NCBI GenBank assembly: GCA_030704615.1
Contig: CM060731.1
Span: forward strand, 75,560,756 to 75,624,755
DNA: 64,000 bases
Direction: 5' to 3'
From: Takakia lepidozioides
Lineage: Eukaryota > Streptophyta > Takakiopsida > Takakiales > Takakiaceae
Both the position numbers and the translations under genes were made by a program. The notes below the pieces were generated by a model, which was given only the letters and a program-made list of their open reading frames with translations, was not told where the DNA came from and made no database searches. This document shows, in pieces, positions 52,902 to 63,443 of this stretch (the stretch's first letter is position 1; the number at the start of each line of letters is the position of its first letter).

Positions 52902-55620
52902 TTAATCTTTCCCTTCTTCTGCAACCATGAGAACCAATCTCCCCGTCTTAAAAGTCTTTAACTTGCCTTCATCAAACTGTTCCTTCTTCCTCTTCATCTG
53001 AATTCTGGTCATATTATCAGCTGCATCAGCACGTACTTCTTTCACATGGTATAATTCATGTTTCCTGACCTTAATGGAATCTTGCAATTCCATTCTCTTT
53101 CCCCATTCCGTTCTCATGGTAGGTAACAGGAATTCCACTGGAAGTAAAGCTTCCATACCATAAACTAATTGGAATGGTGTATACTTAGTGGTGACTTTAT
53201 ATGAAGTCCTGTATGACCACAAGCTGTCAGCAGCTTTGTATCCCAATCCGTTCTGTTTGCATTGACTATCTTAGCCAAGATAGTACATAGTATTTTGTTG
53301 GTAGCCTCTGCCTTCCCATTAACCCTGTGGTAATATGTTGTACTCTTCCTATGCACAATCATGAACTCTTTAGTCAATAATTCAATGGTCTCATTAATGA
53401 AGTGACTTCCCTGATCACTGATAAATTCCAAGGGACAGCCAAATCGTGTAAGTATGTTCTCATACAGGAACCTTGCTGTGGACTTGGCTGTGTTGTCCCT
53501 CAAAGCTTTAGCTTCCACCACCACCCACTTCGTAGTATAATCAGTGGCTGTAATTATGTACCTTTTTCCGTGTATTCTTGGCTGGTGGGTTAATTGGTCC
53601 AACAAAGTCTAGTCCCCATTTCTGAAATGGTTCCGTAGGCATTGTAGGATGCAAGGCCATCCTTCCAGATCTCTGCAAAGGTCCTAGCCTCTGACATTCA
53701 TCACAACTCTGACAATACTTGTGTACATCTTTGAACAAAGTAGGCCACCAGTAACCTGCGAGTAGTATCTTCCTACTGGTAGTCTCTTCTCCAAAATGAC
53801 CTCCAGCCACTCCTTTATGAACTTCCTCCAAAACTTTATTTACTTCATGGTGGTACAAGCATCGTTTTAGTACTCCATCAGGTCCTAGCTTATACATTCT
53901 CTGCTCCTACCATAGTATGGTAAAGCTTTGATAGCGATTCTCTTCCTCTGCTCCTTACCATAACTAGGTGGGCATTGACCATGAGTAAGGTAGTATCTGA
54001 TTGGCCACTGCCAATCTAACCATTCATCTGCACTTTCCTTGCACCTTCCATTAAAATAAACTCGCATCAGGTAACTGATCGTCTACTCCTGTGGCGGCCT
54101 CTCCTGTTGTTAGTCGTGACAAATGATCTGCCACAAGATGCAAACGGCCAGGCTTGTAAACAACTTCGAACTCAAACTCATGCAAGATTATTAACCACTT
54201 CGCTATCCTTCCACTTATCAAAGGTTTGCACCAGATATATCAGAGCCTGGTGATCCACATAAAACATAAACTTTCTTCGCCAATAGGTAATGCCTGAATT
54301 TCTTGACTGCATAAATCATTGCCAGTGCTTCTCTTTTCAGTTGTGCTATAGTTCCTTTCAGCACTGTTCATCAACCTGCTAGCATAGTACACAGGTGAAT
54401 CTATATTTCCTGTAACATTCTGGGCTAACACCGCTCCCAACGCTTCTCCTGAGGCATCACAGTGAACATGAAATACTACATGCCAGTGAGGGTTAATCAG
54501 CACAGGTGTAGTTGTTACTGACTGACATGTAAGTTTCTCAAAAGCCTGTTGACATTCAGCTGTCCATGCAAACACTGCATCTTTCTTCAGAAGCTTGCTC
54601 AATGGTGCTGCTATTTGTGCATACCTTTTGACAAATCTTCTGTAATAACTGGTTTGCCCAAGGAATCTCCTTAGACTCTTTAACATTCACTGGTGGTGGA
54701 GAGGCTTTAATGGCCTCTGTCTTCCTGGGATCCACAAGAAGTCCCTTCTTACACACAATGTGTCCCAGAAGCACCCCTGAGTTCACACAGAAAGTACACT
54801 TCTCTGGATTCAGGCCCAGACCTCTCATCCTGCATCTGGCCAAACATAACTCCAATTTATGCAAGTGCTCATTCTTAGAGCTGTACACACTGAAATCATC
54901 CAAGAACACCTGCATGAAATCATCCAGATACTCATCAAAAAGATTCACTTATCACTCTCTGAAAGGTTGCTGGTGCATTACAAAGTCCAAAGGCATGACT
55001 TTGTATGCATAAGCACCCCAGTCTGTGATGAAAGCTGTCTTTCCTTGATCTTCTTCTGCCACTTGCACTTGATTATAACCACTGAAGCCATCCATGAATG
55101 AGTACATCTCATGCCTGCCACAGTGTCCAATACTGCTTCTGTGAATGGCAAAGGGAAAAGATCTTTCTTCGTACAAGCATTCAGCTTCTTGTAGTTCACA
55201 CAACTCTTAGTTTACCATTCTTCTTGGGAACTATCACAATGGGTGACAACCAAGTTGTATACTCTATTGGGTATATAAACTTAGCCTCAGCCAACTTCTT
55301 GATCTCTTCTCCAACCTTCTGTGCGTAGTTGGGATTCATTCTGTACCTGCCTGCTTGATTGGTATGTCTGACCCTGGTTCCAGTTCAATCTTATGCTGAC
55401 AGATTTCAGGTGGTATCCCTTTTAGATCCTCATAGCTCCAAGCAAATACATCTCTGTATTTGATGAACAAACTCTTAGCTTCTTCAAAGAATTCTGGCTC
55501 CAAATCAGCTCCTACCTTCACCATCCTCGGTTCCTCTTTAGTTCCCACATTCACTTCCCTCACCTGCTCATCAGCTGTGATTGTCCAACCAGTCACCACT
55601 TCATCCTGTAAACTCACAGT
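52902..55620 (-). pseudogene. Pol of element Z: RT, RNase H, integrase
   Basis: In order on the minus strand: RT entry DVFAWSYEDLKGIPPEIC (55620-55336); RT palm YSFMDGFSGYNQV and active-site VFLDDFSVYS (about 55100-54860); RT thumb RFLGQTSYYRRFVKRYA; RNase H HVHCDASGEALGAVLAQ (about 54475); integrase HHCC zinc module HHEVNKVLEEVHKG … CQSCDEC (53850-53690); integrase core with all three catalytic residues, in ATDYTTKW, FISDQGSHF and NGKAEATNK (53550-53290); and C-terminal YKVTTKYTPFQLVYGMEALL (about 53200). Frames break near 53240, 53600, 53890, 54230, 54690, 54950 and 55200, mostly by one base. X supplies an almost undamaged counterpart for the RT to HHCC region. Confidence 0.92.
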
Positions 55621-55880
55621 GTTGGTTCCTCTAGGATTTCCATTTCTCCTCCTTCTCTTTCTTCATAGAAATGTGATGGGTAACTGCTGGTTTCCTTTCA
55701 ATTTGGTGTTGCTGACACTACACCACAACAGATACCTCTTAAACAACTTAGGCTTTCCAGCCGCATCTCTGCAACCTGCTCCCACTCTGGGTGTGCAGCA
55801 AACAGGTAGCTTCCTGCTCCTCATCCAGTCCTCCTCTCCAGTCATACTTCTCTGACCCCTCGAGGTCTTCTCGTAGCAGG
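55621..55880 (-). other. Z linker between protease and RT
   Basis: No motif is seen; frames are broken. In Ogre elements the pro-RT junction carries an intron; I cannot show one here. Confidence 0.3.
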
Positions 55881-56290
55881 TAATCTACTAGATTTTCTTT
55901 GTGGTAATTTGTATCTCGTGTATCCCATTATGCACGGTTAGTAACTGAGAATTCCAGTCATGGAATACCCTGGCCTGTTTCAGCCACGGACGTCCCAATA
56001 ATAAGGAGTAAGCCTCCATGACTTCATCCATCTTCAACACAGTTACTGTGATCATAAAGATCATCTTCTGTATCTGTATCTTAACTCCTCTTATTAATCC
56101 CAATGGCTGTACACTTCTTTGATCTGCCATTGTTACTGTAAATGGGGCTGGTTTCATGTTACTTAGACCAAGCTTCTTCTTAATTGGTCTGTCATGATAT
56201 TTACTCCAGAACCTCCATCTATCAGTACATCAGTTAGTTCTGTGCTTCCAATTCTCAATTGGATTACTGGCATAGAATCATCAAAGTCCA
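55881..56290 (-). pseudogene. Retropepsin of element Z
   Basis: The minus strand reads VIQLRIGSTELTDVLIDGGSGVNIMT (about 56265-56190; only part shown as motif: VLIDGGSGVNI), then AYSLLLGRPWLKQARVFHDW. This is a retroviral-type aspartic protease whose active site is Asp-Gly-Gly rather than the usual Asp-Ser/Thr-Gly. The frame is broken near 56170-56200. Confidence 0.8.
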
Positions 56291-58781
56291 CTGTTCTGTT
56301 TCTTGCCCTTCCGGCTTCACATTATAACTGGTCACCTTGCTGTTCAGGTCTGTGTTTCCTGTCTCCTGGGCAATTCGATTGATTGCTTGATACAGCCTGT
56401 GCCTACAATAAGGTGCCACAGCCAATAGCTGTCCAATGGTAATCTCTGCTTTGGTCTGGCATATTACTTCAGCCAAAGTCCCTTCATTACTCTGCATGTC
56501 TGCATCTTCTTTCTTCCTTTCATCCTCACTCACTTCTTCTTCTCCATCAGAATCAGAGGAATCTGCCACAGGAATATCAGTACTCTTCTGCATTTCCCTT
56601 ATGGTATCTGTCACTTCCTTGTGCAGTTCCTTCTCATCTCTCCAAGCCTCATCATCTTCAGGCATATCACTGCCACCTTCATTATCATCATCTTCCTCAA
56701 CTACTGGAGGTATTATTGGCTTTGCTTCTTGTTACTATCATTGTACTTACTTCTGGTACAATACATGGCCTAACCATGTGAGCTGCCACCACTGAGCCCT
56801 CATTCACAGGAGCTCTCATCTCATTCTGGTGTCTAATCCAGAATGAACAGGCTGCCTTGCGATGTCCTGGCTGATTACAATAGTAACATAGTTCTTCACC
56901 ATTGGGTCCTCGCCCTGGTCTGCTCTTGGATTATTTCTGTAATCCTGATTCCCGGGCTGGTAATTCCCCTTGGATTACCCTGATAGTTGCCTCTGGAATT
57001 TCCTTGGTAATTCCCTCTTGAATTACCTCTCCCTTCCATGCCATTGTTATAACCACCAGACCTACCATAGTGGTCCTGATCATTGTTTCTTCTTGGCTGG
57101 GGCTGCACCTGATGCACCCTTACTTGCCTAGGTTCTCTTGCAGCTGTCCTTCTGTTGTAGTAACAATTATCAGTAGAATGGTTATCCATTTTACAGATAG
57201 TACAGTGTTTCTCCTTCATGTGGCATTCAATGGTGGTATGGCCTTCATTCTGGCACTTTGCACACCATACACCCTTCCTCCAATGTGTTGCAGCCTCTGT
57301 GGCATACTTCTTCAAGATTTCTTCCAATCTTTTCTCATAGTTATCCCTCTTCAACTTCTCCTTTCTCTTACTCTTCCTTTTAGTTCTTGCTCTTCTTCTA
57401 TCATCTGACTCATCCTCAGAGTCCTCATCATCCCTTTTCTCTCTCCTGAGCATTCCCAATTGCTCAATTCTGTTTGCAGTTTCAAATGCCTCCTCCACTG
57501 TATTATGGGGTAACATATCCACTTTCTTTTGCAACTCTGGTCTTAGTCCACTCACAAACCAAGTCTTCTGTAAACCTGGTGCTGGTACTGCAGCCAGCTT
57601 TTTCATCATCAATTCCATCTTTTCCATATACTCCTCAACAATTTCATGCTTCTTTTGCTTTAACTGTTGTAAACTTCCATACACTTCATCCTCAGTTTTA
57701 CTTGTCCTGAACCTATTTCGGAATGCTGTATTCAAGCCATTCCAGGTTAGGAAATGATTATCAGGGAATCTTGCATACCATTCACTTGCTTTCTTGATAA
57801 GTGAACAAGGAAACAATCTCATCTTGGCATCATCGCCATTCTCATTGTTCACTATACACATGTGCTCAAATTGGCTAATGTGTACATCGGGATCCCCTTT
57901 TCCTGAATATATTGGAAAATGTGGTTTTGCCCGTGTTGGTTGTAACGCCATCTGTGGCCCTACCTTCTGCCCACTGACAGGTGCTGGCACCCTTGCTGGT
58001 GCTGGTCCTTCAGGACCTATTGTTGTTGTGGTGGATCTTCCACCAAGTGGCGGCCCTTGAGCACTCCTTGCTACTGGCCCCACGATATTCACAGTATTCC
58101 CAGCTCCAGTTGCACTACTTCCCACACTCCCTGTCCCCCCAGAGCCAGATCGAGGCAGCCCGCCTGATCCCCCTGAGCCGACATCTTCGTTGGCCTGTGA
58201 TCCAAGTGCTCCACTTGATCCAGGTCCAACGGGTTGGGATGTCCTGGTTGTAGTCTCAACCTCAGCTGTTGGGTCTACTTCTTCATACTCTTCCTCTTCC
58301 AATTTCTTCTCTCTGATTTCATCCTCCAAGTTCTGCCCTTGGGTTTCTTCTTCACTCATGTAACTCAACTGCAATGGTGTTGGAGAGTCTGAACTCTCCG
58401 TTGGCTCTGCCACATCCTCTCCTCCTTCTTCACCTTCCGCTTCAGAAACTGGAGTTCCTGCTTTTGGTGTTCCATGCCAACTCTTATCAAAGATTTCTGT
58501 CAAATCTTTTATCCAGGGATGTACCTCAGATCTTTCACCTCGTGATTGATCTTCTTCCCGTACCAATTCCCTTAATCTTTCTTGCAAAGAACAGAAGAAG
58601 TGGCATCCAACTCTAGTTCTTCCGGTATGGATGATGTACTCTCTGATCTTAATGGTGTGAGAGGTCCAGATGATTCCCCTATGTCTATTCCTCTCTCCCA
58701 AAGACATGGATAATTAGCTTTCAGATAGCTTTCTCTTTTTGCTGAATATCTCTGGCGTCTAGCTTCTCTTTCATCACTCAT
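56291..58781 (-). pseudogene. Gag of element Z with CCHC zinc knuckles
   Basis: ATG at 58781 opens MSDEREARRQRYSAKRESYL; a frameshift near 58590 moves it into the long frame that ends at 56896. That frame holds an acidic, Gly/Ser-rich N-terminus, a capsid-like region (WYARFPDNHFLTWNGLNTAF, YMEKMELMMKKLAAVPAPG, FVSGLRPELQKKVDM) typical of plant gypsy gag, a very basic patch (RRRARTKRKSKRKEKLK) and two knuckles, CAKCQNEGHTTIEC and CTICKMDNHSTDNC (C-x2-C-x4-H-x4-C). After another frameshift a third knuckle, CYYCNQPGHRKAAC (about 56900-56855), and an acidic linker lead to the protease. The intact version of that part is in W (63444-64000). Confidence 0.88.
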
Positions 58782-58801
58782 GTCCCATGTCTTTCATTTT
58801 T

Positions 58802-59497
58802 TTAATGTGGCAATAACCAAAACTCTCTTCTGTAATATCTCTCGTATATGCCTGGGTTTCTTTCAAGCTTCAATGCACCCTTGGCTATACTTGAAGTCTC
58901 CGTTACCATATAACCATATGGCAAACAAGTCTGGAAAGCTGTTCTTGGTGTGGGTTTGATCCACAAAATATCCTTTGGAATCCAATTCTTTACCAGTACA
59001 AGCTCTTCATGCATATGAGTATAAACATTCACCTTTCTTTCCTCCCAGCCTTCAAACTCTACTCGCTTAATGGATAGCAATGCTATCACATAAACCAATG
59101 TTGGTAACCAACGTGCTCTTCCTCTACAGGCCACCTGATAAATCTTTATCACTCCTTTCTCCAGACCCCACTCAGGGTCAGCATCATGCACTCTCTTAAG
59201 AATGTTTTCTTTACAACCGTCTGATAATTCCAAAAACCTCTGGAAGAATCGTTTGGACAATCTTTCCTTCTCAGTTTCACAAGGAATTTGATTCACATCA
59301 AATTCTTTAATTCTCCAACCACCATGATCCCACCAGATGCCTAACACATCTGGTTGTTCATGACCCTGTTCCCCAGTATGGTCGCCAAATGTCGCGCGGC
59401 TTTTACTCACCCATCCCTTCGCTATCCGAGGTGAAAACTCCAAGATAGAAGAGTTGGAAATCTCTAAGCACTCAGCCCGCTTAGAACAATCAGTCAT
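58802..59497 (-). CDS. ORF1 of element Z, upstream of gag (231 codons)
   Basis: The uninterrupted frame opens with an ATG inside the LTR (59495-59497), crosses the LTR/PBS boundary and ends 20 bp before gag. LTR-encoded residues are 1-36. The element-specific part is Trp-rich (GIWWDHGGWRIKEF) and ends with WIKPTPRTAFQTCLPYGY and EFWLLPH. An ORF before gag is a known feature of Ogre-type elements; the protein's role is unknown. Without the LTR-borne ATG the first internal Met is far downstream (HMHEELV). Confidence 0.55.
   Translation of the reverse strand: MTDCSKRAECLEISNSSILEFSPRIAKGWVSKSRATFGDHTGEQGHEQPDVLGIWWDHGGWRIKEFDVNQIPCETEKERLSKRFFQRFLELSDGCKENILKRVHDADPEWGLEKGVIKIYQVACRGRARWLPTLVYVIALLSIKRVEFEGWEERKVNVYTHMHEELVLVKNWIPKDILWIKPTPRTAFQTCLPYGYMVTETSSIAKGALKLERNPGIYERYYRREFWLLPH
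59370..59387 (-). promoter_or_regulatory. Candidate primer-binding site of element Z
   Basis: TGGCGACCATACTGGGGA on the minus strand begins two bases inside the LTR end (59390). It starts TGG, as tRNA-3'-CCA complements do, and resembles the TGGCGAC…CTGGGGA PBS seen in many plant gypsy elements. The priming tRNA is not assigned. Confidence 0.65.
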
Positions 59498-60048
59498 GAC
59501 CTACAGCTAGTGTATCATGGGGGTGTTTCCTATTTGTTTTCCTTCCCGCATTCATGTTAGCTAGTTACCTTACTGTTGGTAATTAAGTATCAGTTTGTTT
59601 CAGCAATCTATCGCATTCCATCAACTCATCCATTCATTCCACAGCTTCACTCAAATCTCTCTACACAGTGTGAGTATGAAGTGTGTATCAGATTAATATC
59701 TATCAAGTATCAGGCTGAAGCCAAGGAGTCTCTAATCTGCTCTACATTACAATTCTACTGCTTGCATTCATTAAGCATCACAGATCATCCTCCTCCTACT
59801 CCGTGCTCTCCTTCTTTCTGCTCAGAGATACGCTCTTTGCCTCATTTCCCCCAGTGATGACCGAAGTCCCTCCAAGAAGTTCTCCCTCCCCTCCTTCCAG
59901 CCGTGATTTCCCAAGAAGTGATCCTTTTCCAGTCTTTGTTCCCTGCTTTATCTTCCTACCCGTTGTTCTAACCGTTTCCTCACTAACCGTCACCCGTGAA
60001 CTAATATGTTCCATTCGCAGATGTTGTTCCCCACAGTCGTTCCCTGTC
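59390..60048 (-). repeat. 5' LTR of element Z, truncated by CACTA element
   Basis: It starts TGTCGCGCGGCTTTTACTCA next to the PBS, matches the first ~640 bp of 46998-48037, and stops after TTCCCTGTC where CACTACAACAAATTG begins. The decamer-repeat part and the U3 start are missing. Confidence 0.83.
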
Positions 60049-60600
60049 CACTACAACAAATTGCGGCTTTTACGTCTCTGTGTTATGACTCTAAATGCAG
60101 TCATGGAAGCCATTTACGACTTCCTGACTCTGCAGACGTAAAGACCTAGTCAGTTGTGACATGGCAGATATGACTCTCCAGGCTGGCTGTCACGTGGCGC
60201 CAGAGCAGCTGTGGGGGTAGTCATACACGCTGGCTTTACTGAATGACTGAACGGACAGTGTAGTCCATGTCAGCGGCTGTGCAAGAGTGGCACGTGCTCG
60301 ATGCAGGAAATGACACGTGGCAGAGTGTTTAGCTCTCCATGACTGCGAACTATGACTACGGGTGTGCTAATCCGGTTGCAACACGTGGCGCATTGCAGTT
60401 TTTACACGTGGTCCATCAGCAGATTGACATGTGTCATGATGGGTGTTTTTTTTGGGTGTATTGCTATTTTTTCACATATTTGTATTTCTGCCACGTGGTG
60501 TAGTACTATTGGAGAGTGAAAATAGATGTAGTCATTATTATGACTATGATAGCAGTCATGTACATGTCTTTTACAACAATGAAATATAATATATAATACA
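60049..60600 (+). mobile_element. CACTA-family transposon end (family 2)
   Basis: The terminus CACTACAACAAATTGCGGCT is shared with 22183. ATGACT/AGTCAT and CACGTGGC words recur in both orientations for about 500 bp. The other end is not seen. Confidence 0.6.
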
Positions 60601-61230
60601 AAGAGAACAAGGCAGCAAGACATAACTGCAACAAGCTGAGCAAAACCAAGAGATTGCACACCATCTCTATTTACCAATCTATTTATCATTATCATTTTTG
60701 TTGCGATCTAAAAATACATTAAATAGTCGCATGTTCTCATGTGAATTATTTGTCTAACTATAACACTTTGAAAAGTGTTCTCCCATAATCTTCTAACTAC
60801 TCATGTATTCCATCAATCTGCAACCCATCAAAAACGGCTTGCATGGCTTTAAGAATTACTACAGCAAGGACATTTGTTTGTTTTCCAAGTTCTTGCATAA
60901 GATGCACCAACCAATATTGCATTGTGAGACACTCACTTGCTATACTCCAAAGCGTCCAGGGAAGGTCACTGAGCAACCTGCCAAGGCGGAAACAATTAAG
61001 AGAATTATCTAATACCATATATGAAAAACCAATGCCAGTGTTGTTTATGGTAACTTCTATCCCATGTCCTAAACAAACCAAAGCAAAAAGGTTGGTGTGT
61101 ATTGGCGAAGTCGTAAGATACTTCACAAAGAAACATGCACTAAAAATGAAACCCAGGATGATAGGAAGGTCACTCACGTTTATACAAAGACATCTTGCCC
61201 ATTGCCCAGCACCCTGCGTCACCCACACTC
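60601..61230. other. Unassigned sequence
   Basis: A 143-codon minus frame (60797-61228) and overlapping plus frames exist; none shows a recognisable motif. Confidence 0.3.
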
Positions 61231-61239
61231 TATCTCTAT

Positions 61240-61870
61240 TCCTTCAGCTATCCATGCCTCTGCACAAATCAAGCATTCATCCTTGCCTTGCTGCTAGCAG
61301 CTGACAATGACGGCCTACATTTGTTCTAGGAAACACCCAACTCAGCGTAGCACACTAGTTCCTATGCTGAATTGCGTCTGCTACTCTCTGAAATGTAGCA
61401 GGCATTCACCTTTCTGCCCCGGTTGACCCATCAGTGACTGGGCTCAGATGAGTATTCATTCCACAGCTTCTCCTCATCTCTGTTACCTATTTTTTGACAC
61501 TTTCCTGTTGTCACATTGGCAGTATCATGTCAAAGTCACTCCAAACTAGATTCACTCAACCAGCTAACTTGCAGAATTGAACATGTAAATTTAGGGCCGA
61601 TTCTGATAAGAGGGAAAAACAGGGTGAAATGTGTTGAAGAAGATGTCTTCATTAGCAGTGCCTGATTTTATCACTTGTGCCGCTGCTCCCAGTTGACCAT
61701 CTACCCATGCAGGTTTCTTGTAGCTATTGATCCACAGGGAATCAAAGGTAATCTTGTGCTTGAAATCTGGCCTTCTTGGATGAATCTGGACCCACACGAA
61801 ATCCCTGCTCCTTCAGCTATCCATGCCTCTGCACAAATCATGCATACATCCTCGTCTTACTGCTAGCAGC
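61240..61870 (-). pseudogene. OSB-like PDF-motif fragments (second half, then next first half)
   Basis: Minus-strand 61800-61600 encodes WVQIHPRRPDFKHKITFDSL then WINSYKKPAWVDGQLGAA, the clearest PDF second half in the window. At 61570-61390 a damaged first half reads RDEEKLWNEYSSEPS, a stop, then NRGRKV. A 100-bp flank (CAGCTATCCATGCCTCTGCA … GCAGCTGACAATGA) lies at about 61248-61310, 61816-61880 and 63076-63150, so the exon plus its intron edge was duplicated at least three times. Confidence 0.65.
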
Positions 61871-61969
61871 TGACAATGACAGCCTAGAATTGTCAAAGCA
61901 AACACTAGCAGGGAAAACAGGGTGAAATATGTTGAAGAAGGTACCTTCATCCTTTTCTCCATCATTTGC

Positions 61970-62400
61970 TTTCAGGTGTCCAAAGCCCCATCCCGCGCTC
62001 CTGCTCTGCACACCCTTCAAGCATCGCATTCCACGACACCACATCTAGTTCAGCCATAGTGTTGAACACTCCCTTGGCATCCTCAATGCTCCCACATTTA
62101 GCATACATGGCCACCAAGCCATGTTCAGGATGACATCTGGTACAATTGCAGATTTGATGATGTCACCAGGGATCTCTTTGCCCTTTTCCAGGGCTGCAGA
62201 CGCACTGCAAACGCACACAAACGTTATGTCGGCGGCCTTCACCCCTTCCCCCATCATTTTCTCAAAAGTTGGAGCCTCCATCCCGCACCCCAGCTGTGCA
62301 TACCCAGCAAGCATCGCACTCCACGACACCACATCTCGTTCAGCCAGTGTTGAACACTCCCTTTGCATCCTCAATGCACCCACAATTGGCGTACATGTCC
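61970..62400 (-). pseudogene. PPR pseudogene fragment
   Basis: The minus strand gives [52 protein letters not shown] and, in another frame, MWCRGMRCLKG for a second VSWNAM-like block. These are S, P and L motif remnants close to those of the 33033-35711 gene. It is broken by indels and lies between PDF-module fragments. Confidence 0.75.
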
Positions 62401-62985
62401 ACCAGGGCAGGGGCAGTGTTCAAAAGGACATGTGGTAATTTGACAGGCATTCACCTCCTGACTTGGCTATTCCCAACCCATCCTGCCATTGGCAAGAGAT
62501 TCCACAGAAACTGATAGTTGTCTGTTTGACTGTATAACTATGTATCTCTTGCTTTCTAACAGCTTGTACTGTGACACGCGTAATGCTCTTGTTGTGTTGA
62601 ATCATTTCACGCCTTCAGGTTTCAGAACAAACATTACCGTCTTTCTTTATCAGACATGTGCACCAAGATAGAATCTCACCAAAAGATTGTTGGTGTTCAA
62701 CAGTACCATACATGAAGATAACTAGCACCAAAAGGGCATATGAAGCTTATTCTACTCTCCACTAGTATTAACTTGCACCAGGACTTTCAATGGCTGTCTT
62801 CCAGTCCACCCACGGCCCGCTGTAAATGGCTTGCAACCTACAGATTTTCAAGAGAGTTGATTACCATGAAAATTTCAAAACTGGCTTTACAAACCTAATA
62901 ATTCAAGCATAATCAGCATTCAAGCTAAGGAAGCTTTACAAGCATCATGTTGCGAGTAAAGCCTTGGCAACGTCACCAGGAAATC
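62401..62985. other. Unassigned sequence
   Basis: No motif recognised. Confidence 0.3.
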
Positions 62986-62989
62986 CCCG

Positions 62990-63190
62990 GCTGAATGGAT
63001 GACACTGAAATAATGGAGCTTGAAATCCGGCCCTCTTGGACGAATTTGGGCCCACACTCTATCCCTGCTCCTTCAGCTATCTATGCCTCTGCACAAAATC
63101 CTTCAGCTATCTATGCATACATCCTTGCCTTCCTGCTAACAGCTGACAATGACAGCCTAGAATTGTTCCAGCAAACACCCCCAACCCTAC
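62990..63190 (-). pseudogene. OSB-like PDF-motif remnant and its flank
   Basis: The 63020-63060 segment repeats the GGGCCCAAATTCGTCCAAGA-type acceptor and PRGPDF start seen at 25.4 and 61.8 kb, then diverges into unrelated sequence on the left. The intron-like flank to its right is the third copy of the 100-bp repeat. Confidence 0.5.
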
Positions 63191-63443
63191 TTATCAACGA
63201 GCAATGAGCTAACTTACAAAATTCAATATGCATCTCAGGGCGTCTGATGAGAGGGCAAAACATGCTGAAATAGGTCGAAGAAGAAGGTGCCCTCACCACA
63301 CTGTCCTTGACCTTGTGTCATGACCCATGGAGGATTTGACCTTGTGTGTGATGCTTGTGTCTGTAGTCAGGTAATGTCGGATTGGTCAGTGAGAACCTGC
63401 ACCACGGTGCAGCTGAGCAGACAGACTTTGAAACACGGTCTGC

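Larger units (their letters stand above)
46998..60048 (-). mobile_element. Tat/Ogre-like Ty3/gypsy retrotransposon Z (~13 kb)
   Basis: In minus-strand order: 5' LTR (59390-60048, its upstream end replaced by CACTA sequence), PBS, ORF1, gag with CCHC knuckles, protease, RT, RNase H, integrase, decamer repeats, accessory ORFs A, B and C, polypurine tract, 3' LTR (46998-48037). A large size, an ORF before gag and extra coding space after integrase are traits of the Tat/Ogre branch. No chromodomain is seen. Frame damage in gag, pol and the accessory ORFs makes it non-autonomous now. Its two LTRs differ by several percent by eye, so the insertion is not recent. Confidence 0.82.

Noticed and set aside
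60797-61228. 143-codon minus-strand frame
   Set aside because: A plus-strand frame of similar length overlaps it, no domain is visible, and it adjoins transposon sequence.
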